Assembly (NCBI GenBank): GCA_029784825.1
Contig: JAFMAU010000063.1
Span: 1-10,027, forward strand
DNA length: 10,027 nucleotides
Direction of reading: 5' to 3'
DNA from: Nitrososphaerota archaeon
GTDB lineage: Archaea > Thermoproteota > Nitrososphaeria > Nitrososphaerales > UBA183
Part shown: piece by piece, positions 6,394-10,027 of the stretch
Numbering within the stretch: the stretch's first letter is position 1
Layout of the letters: every line of letters starts with the position of its first letter
Notes under the pieces: generated by a model
Databases searched by the model: none
Seen by the model: only the letters and a program-made list of their open reading frames with translations
Told to the model about the DNA's origin: nothing
Program-made: the position numbers and the translations under genes

Positions 6394-6444
6394 ATGTCGA
6401 ACAACGCGCCTCCGGAGCCAGATCCGGGGGCTCCCCCTGTTTAG
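6394..6444 (+). CDS. Possible proline-rich mini-ORF
   Basis: A 16-codon ATG-to-TAG frame encodes MSNNAPPEPDPGAPPV between two envelope genes. It lacks a clear ribosome binding site, and its Pro/Ala content could be chance in GC-rich DNA. It could act as a leader peptide or may not be translated at all. Confidence 0.15.
   Translation: MSNNAPPEPDPGAPPV
6414..6434 (+). other. Short hairpin between envelope genes
   Basis: GGAGCC (6414-6419) pairs perfectly with GGCTCC (6429-6434) across a 9-nt loop, followed by CCCTGTTT. It could slow polymerase, stabilise the upstream message or partly terminate it, giving more of the first envelope transcript than of the later ones. Six base pairs may also arise by chance in this GC-rich sequence. 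Confidence 0.3.
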
Positions 6445-6459
6445 GATAGGGGAGCTGGG

Positions 6460-7920
6460 ATGAACAGGTTTCTTATGACCGTCGCCTTCGTCGTGATCAT
6501 ACTCGGGAGCGGCATGGCGGCCGCGTCCCTCGCCAGCGGGAAGAGCCTCAGCGTCGTCGCCTCCTCGGTGTCGGCGGACTGCTCGGCGTGGCCTACCAGC
6601 TGCACGGTCACGGCCCTGGTCGACAACACGGGGACGGGTGGCTTCGCGTCCCCATTCACCGCGTACTTCGTCTACACGGACTCGCTCGGGCAGACCGTGC
6701 TGATAGACCAGAAGCCCTGGTCCGCTACCCAGTCCCTAGTCTCTGACTCTGGCCTCACGCCTCAGTCAGTCCCCGGCGCCGGCTCGTCCTTCCTGGGCTT
6801 CACCGTCACAGTGTTCTTCTGGGACGCGAACGGCGCTCCCATGGGCGTCTCGACGGCGAAGTCCTTCAGCGTCCCCCTGCACTTCACGATAGACTATGTG
6901 GGGGTCGGGACCATAGCAGTCTCGCCTCCGGGCTCGGGGGTCACCACGGGCTCGGTCTCGAGCCTGGCAGGAGGACAGTACTACGCGGCCTACTGGCCCG
7001 CGGGCACGGTCCTGACTGTCACCACCTCGGCTGGCGTGGCCCCTGTCACCACGGCCCCGTCTGGGGGATCGGACTGCCCGGCGAGCCAGAGCGGCTCAGG
7101 GTTCGTCTGCACCGTCAAGGCCAGCGAGCTGACGGGGACGCCGATAATCGAAGGGGCAGGGGCGTCTTCGCTGTCACAACAGATAATCTACATTGGGAAC
7201 GAGGCCTCCGGCGGCTCCCCCGCGTCCGTCTGCCTGTCGGCGACGGCGTACCAGACCGGCAGTCCGATCTACGGCGACTGCACACCGACAGGGAGCTTCG
7301 CGATAGCGGTCCCGGCGGGCTACACGTGGAGCGGGGATCTCTGGAGCCTGGTCGAGCAGGGTTCGGCCACGTCCGTCCTGTCAGGCAACACGACGACGGT
7401 CAGCCTGTCCTACTCCGCGCTCGCCCCCAAGGTCAGCTTCAGCGGAGGGGTGTCGGACCTCCTGCTCACGCAGGGTTCGCTAGTCCCCTCCTCGCAGGGT
7501 AACGGCAACGGGGACGGCAACGGCTCCTCCATGTGCACCCTCAATCCCTCGACCAACGCGGGCCTGGACGTCTTCGTGACGAATCAGGCAGGCTCACCCG
7601 TCAAGGGCGCCATGGTGGTCGCGGGAGGCGCTTCCGCAGTCACCGACGCGAAGGGCTACGCCCTGCTCTGCAACTTCCCCGTGCCCCAGCAGGGAACAGT
7701 ATCAAGCGGACAGGGGACCGTCGCGGTGTCGGTCCAGGCCCAGGGCTACTCGCCCAAGTCCCAGACGGCAGGGGTGATCGAGGGCCAGACGACGACGGCG
7801 ACGGTGCAGCTCAGCGGGGGAGGCTTCTCCGACCCCTACGTCCTGGCAGGCTTCGGGGTCGCCGCGGTGGGGGCAGCCGTGGCCTTCGCAGCCGTGGCCC
7901 TTGGAAGGAGGCGGCCCTAG
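6460..7920 (+). CDS. Large secreted surface protein with C-terminal membrane anchor
   Basis: A 486-residue exported protein. GGGGAG (6449-6454) lies 5 nt before the ATG. Residues 1-22 form a signal peptide. The ectodomain is Ser/Thr/Gly-rich and beta-like. Its eight cysteines fall into four close pairs (C41/C48, C206/C217, C258/C274, C359/C404), probably disulfides. A Gly/Asn/Asp linker (347-356, GNGNGDGNG) separates it from a module at about 367-452 that resembles a carboxypeptidase-regulatory-like or Ig-like domain (GSPVKGAMVVAGG, TDAKGYALLC, VSVQAQGYSPK). A membrane helix at 459-481 followed by RRRP anchors it, with the ectodomain outside. This layout is typical of archaeal surface or virion spike proteins. 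The exact family is not known. It may be an adhesin or receptor-binding protein. Confidence 0.85.
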   Translation: MNRFLMTVAFVVIILGSGMAAASLASGKSLSVVASSVSADCSAWPTSCTVTALVDNTGTGGFASPFTAYFVYTDSLGQTVLIDQKPWSATQSLVSDSGLTPQSVPGAGSSFLGFTVTVFFWDANGAPMGVSTAKSFSVPLHFTIDYVGVGTIAVSPPGSGVTTGSVSSLAGGQYYAAYWPAGTVLTVTTSAGVAPVTTAPSGGSDCPASQSGSGFVCTVKASELTGTPIIEGAGASSLSQQIIYIGNEASGGSPASVCLSATAYQTGSPIYGDCTPTGSFAIAVPAGYTWSGDLWSLVEQGSATSVLSGNTTTVSLSYSALAPKVSFSGGVSDLLLTQGSLVPSSQGNGNGDGNGSSMCTLNPSTNAGLDVFVTNQAGSPVKGAMVVAGGASAVTDAKGYALLCNFPVPQQGTVSSGQGTVAVSVQAQGYSPKSQTAGVIEGQTTTATVQLSGGGFSDPYVLAGFGVAAVGAAVAFAAVALGRRRP

Positions 7921-7921
7921 G

Positions 7922-8299
7922 ATGGCCTCCCGGATGAGCCCGGTCGCGGCCTTCGGCCTTGGCTTCGGCGTCGGCTTCGCCGTCGCATTCCTGAGCATAG
8001 GGGTGCTCGGACTGCCGTTCTTCTTCCTGGCGTCGGCGATGGGGGCGGCGGACCTCTTCCTCCTGGTCCTCGTCGGGGTCTCGGCCCTGGCCGGGCTCGT
8101 CTTCGGGACTGTCTCCCTGGCATTGTACTACCTCTGGTCGGCCCTGACCAGGACGCAGCAGTTCGTCCTCGTTGTGGCCCTGCTGGCGATCGGGCTCCTC
8201 TTCGTCCAGGTGGAGCTCGACGCGGTCGCGCTGATCGGGCTTGCGTTCACCATGTCCGGGGTGGGGAAGTCGAAGCAGAAGGCCCTGGTGGCGAAGTGA
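7922..8299 (+). CDS. Small polytopic membrane protein
   Basis: A 125-residue protein that is almost entirely hydrophobic, with roughly four membrane helices between residues 8 and 111 and a basic tail (GKSKQKALVAK). ATG 7922 is preferred because GGAGG (7907-7911) lies 10 nt upstream. ATG 7934 in the same frame is an alternative. The gene begins one base after the stop of the large surface protein and ends immediately before the TTG of the protease gene. It resembles the minus-strand protein (4820-5182) in size and helix count, but I see no clear sequence match. Its role is unknown, and it may partner the protease or the surface proteins in the membrane. Confidence 0.75.
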   Translation: MASRMSPVAAFGLGFGVGFAVAFLSIGVLGLPFFFLASAMGAADLFLLVLVGVSALAGLVFGTVSLALYYLWSALTRTQQFVLVVALLAIGLLFVQVELDAVALIGLAFTMSGVGKSKQKALVAK

Positions 8300-9175
8300 T
8301 TGAGCGTGGGGATCCACGGACGCCGGTACATCAAGGACGACAAGACCTCGCTGTGGTTCCGCGTCGCCGCCTACTTCGGCTCCTTCGTCCTGCTGATCTT
8401 CGCCCTGAACGGCCCCAACTTCTACCTTATCGGGCTGGCGCTCCTGCCGCTCAGCTTCCTCCTCGCCTCCGAGGCCGTCGGCCTGAAGACGGGGGACCGG
8501 CAGGAGCCCCCCGACGTCCCCCGGGACGCGATCTACCAGTCGCGCCTCTCGCCGAGGAAGGAGCAGTCGATACTCCTCGGCACCGCCGTCGCGGTCCTGG
8601 TCTTCGCGTCCTACTGGGCGGTGGCCCCGGCCCTCTTCGGACTCCCGCCGGCGGTCTTCGGGTCCCTGGCGGCCACCTCAGGGCTCCTAGCCGCCTTCGG
8701 CGTGGACGCTGTCTACTCCTTCTCCGAGGCCGTGGCGGAGGAGAGGTTCGTCCGCTTCGCGGTGGTCAACGGGGTGATCTACGTAAGCAAGAACGCGTGG
8801 CTCGGGATAATAGGGTCGGTCGTGATCTTCTGGGCCCTGCACGTCTCGCGCTACTGGAACGACCCCCAGGCCCAGGGCCTGATACTGGTCTCGGGAGCCT
8901 TCCTGGGCTACCTCGACGTCCTCTACCAGTCCATCCTGGTATCGACCTTGGCCCACGTGATCTGGAACCTGACGGTCAGCGCCGGGACCGCCCTGGTGGT
9001 GGCTGCCCCCGGCCTGGGCGCGCTCATGGTCGGAGCCGCCGTCTTCGTGGCCTTCCCTGCGCTCGCGTTCGCCCCCGTCGCCGTGCTTGCCTGGAGGCGC
9101 CCCGACCTGGTCGCGCGCCTGGGCGGGGCTCTGAGACTCGGGCACTCTGCCGCGAGCCGTGGGAGCCTGAGCTGA
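8300..9175 (+). CDS. CPBP-family intramembrane protease
   Basis: A 291-residue polytopic membrane protein with about eight helices. It carries all three CPBP (CAAX protease and bacteriocin-processing, also called Abi) motifs in the right order: EExxxR at 147-152 (EERFVR), FxxxH at 177-181 (FWALH) and HxxxN at 219-223 (HVIWN). In the family these residues form a glutamic/metal-type active site inside the membrane, and the enzymes cleave substrates near membrane helices or lipid-modified tails. The TTG start at 8300 directly follows the previous TGA. GTG 8306 is an alternative, and no strong ribosome binding site is seen, so translation may be coupled. Context suggests it processes an exported neighbour, but CPBP proteins also act in immunity or self-protection. 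The match is by motif, with spacing that fits the family. Confidence 0.8.
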   Translation: MSVGIHGRRYIKDDKTSLWFRVAAYFGSFVLLIFALNGPNFYLIGLALLPLSFLLASEAVGLKTGDRQEPPDVPRDAIYQSRLSPRKEQSILLGTAVAVLVFASYWAVAPALFGLPPAVFGSLAATSGLLAAFGVDAVYSFSEAVAEERFVRFAVVNGVIYVSKNAWLGIIGSVVIFWALHVSRYWNDPQAQGLILVSGAFLGYLDVLYQSILVSTLAHVIWNLTVSAGTALVVAAPGLGALMVGAAVFVAFPALAFAPVAVLAWRRPDLVARLGGALRLGHSAASRGSLS

Positions 9176-9176
9176 G

Positions 9177-9800
9177 TTGAAGGCCTCTCACCTGTCCGTC
9201 GCGGTCCTCCTCCTGCTCCTGGTGGGCGCCGCGTCCTTCGTGGTCCTCCACAGGGCCCCCGCCACCTCCCCGGTCAGCCCCACTACCACCGGCGCGTCGT
9301 CTCCGGCCGCCGGCTCCTTCAAGATCTTCCTGGACTACGCGAACGGGACCAGGGTCCAGGTCTTCCCCACCACGCCGACGCTCTCCGTCAGCTGCGGCTG
9401 CAGCGGGGGAGGGGGGACCGCCATCAGCTTCGTCCCCTCGGTGTCCGTCAGCTTCACAGGAGACACGATCACGGGCGGCTCGTGCTCCGGGACCGTGTCG
9501 TTCAACTCTCCAGGCGGCATAGGCGTGGCCTCCCAGAGCGTGAGCGGCACCGGCTCCGCTTCGACGTCCCCCATGGTCTGCCCGATGACTGTCGCCACGG
9601 TCCCCTTCTCTGACTTCTCATCCCTGGCCTCCGGAACTTACACCCTCACGGCCACCCTGAACTCGAAGGGGTCTGTGACCTTCACCAGCGGGGGGGCCGA
9701 CTCGGGGGTCCCCTACAGCGCGACGGCGGTCTCGACCTCGGTGTCGATAACCGTCTCCAACGGGAGCGTCACCGGGGTGTCCGGGAGCATCTCGTCCTGA
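9177..9800 (+). CDS. Secreted Ser/Thr/Gly-rich protein
   Basis: A 207-residue protein with an N-terminal hydrophobic segment (about 6-24, preceded by MKASH) that is either a cleaved signal peptide or an uncleaved anchor. No lipobox cysteine follows, so it is not an obvious lipoprotein. The rest is beta-rich with many Ser, Thr and Gly, and has four cysteines (C73, C75, C103, C135) including a CGC pair. The composition suits a single extracellular beta-sandwich domain. The TTG start at 9177 is one base after the protease stop. A GGGAG 11 nt upstream is distant. Given its position after the protease it could be a protease substrate or a minor surface component. No family is recognised. Confidence 0.75.
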   Translation: MKASHLSVAVLLLLLVGAASFVVLHRAPATSPVSPTTTGASSPAAGSFKIFLDYANGTRVQVFPTTPTLSVSCGCSGGGGTAISFVPSVSVSFTGDTITGGSCSGTVSFNSPGGIGVASQSVSGTGSASTSPMVCPMTVATVPFSDFSSLASGTYTLTATLNSKGSVTFTSGGADSGVPYSATAVSTSVSITVSNGSVTGVSGSISS

Positions 9801-9814
9801 GGGGTGGGCAGGCG

Positions 9815-10027
9815 CTGAACACATCGGGCGCGAGGGCGCTGGGGTTCCTGGTCATGGGCGTGGGGCTCGCGGTGGTACTCCTGTCCGTCGGGGTCCTCCC
9901 GGCCATGTCGGTGGCGCAGCCGGCCCTCCCCCCCTCCATCTCGGGGAACTCTGTCATAGAGTTCCCTCCGTGCCAGGGCCAGACGACCAATTTGTGCGTC
10001 CTCTCCCAGGACTGGAGCGCGTCCCTG
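9815..10027 (+). CDS. Partial exported protein, possible CTG start
   Basis: The frame is open to the right edge, so the gene is truncated by the window. From CTG 9815 it reads NTSGARALGF followed by a hydrophobic stretch to about residue 30 and then AMSVAQP, a good signal peptide with a basic N-region and a likely cleavage after it. The first ATG in frame (9854) would begin inside the hydrophobic segment and lose the arginine, making a poorer signal peptide. GGGGTGG (9801-9807) lies 7 nt before the CTG. CTG starts are rare, so the start is tentative. Downstream residues contain two cysteines (CQGQTTNLC), in keeping with the other secreted proteins of this block. Confidence 0.6.
   Translation, partial: MNTSGARALGFLVMGVGLAVVLLSVGVLPAMSVAQPALPPSISGNSVIEFPPCQGQTTNLCVLSQDWSASL

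Noticed and set aside
7501..7524. Short tandem AACGGC-like repeat
   Set aside because: It simply encodes the Gly/Asn/Asp linker of the surface protein.
9335..9598. 87-codon minus-strand open frame
   Set aside because: Antisense to the Ser/Thr-rich secreted protein, whose codon bias produces open complementary frames.

Overview
This GC-rich window is most likely archaeal, either from a chromosome carrying an integrated element or from a virus or plasmid. Four things point that way. A divergent intergenic region has AT-rich TATA-like boxes about 28-30 nt upstream of two start codons, as in leaderless archaeal promoters. One gene starts with a pilin-like membrane segment. Arginine is often encoded by AGG. 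Several genes start at TTG or GTG behind clear GGAGG-type ribosome binding sites. I cannot assign a lineage. No tRNA, rRNA, CRISPR array or insertion sequence was seen.

Block 1 (1-4672, + strand) is a tightly packed operon whose promoter lies outside the window. In order it encodes a small protein with a weak AbrB-like N-terminus, a 94-residue membrane protein, a two-helix membrane protein ending in a four-cysteine zinc ribbon (DUF5679-like), a coiled-coil protein with two C-terminal membrane helices, an unrecognised soluble protein, a P-loop ATPase resembling the HerA/FtsK group with a C-terminal helix-turn-helix, and a tyrosine recombinase. Most junctions overlap or abut, with TTGA or ATGA start/stop overlaps. 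The recombinase has no ordinary start codon at its natural beginning: its coding frame continues directly from the ATPase stop codon. A pyrimidine tract at 4788-4821 probably ends the operon.

The central region (4673-5284) holds a C-rich tract, a small four-helix membrane protein on the minus strand, and a divergent promoter region with a 10-bp tandem repeat.

Block 2 (5285-10027, + strand) is a cell-surface or envelope cluster. It encodes a pilin-like anchored protein, a large secreted protein with four likely cysteine pairs and a C-terminal membrane anchor, a small membrane protein, a CPBP-family intramembrane protease with all three signature motifs, a secreted Ser/Thr/Gly-rich protein, and a partial exported protein at the right edge that may use a CTG start.

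Taken together, an ATPase with membrane partners, a recombinase and a set of exported proteins suggest a mobile element that builds an envelope or pilus-like structure, such as an archaeal virus or conjugative element. No capsid protein, relaxase or replication protein was recognised, so this reading is an inference.
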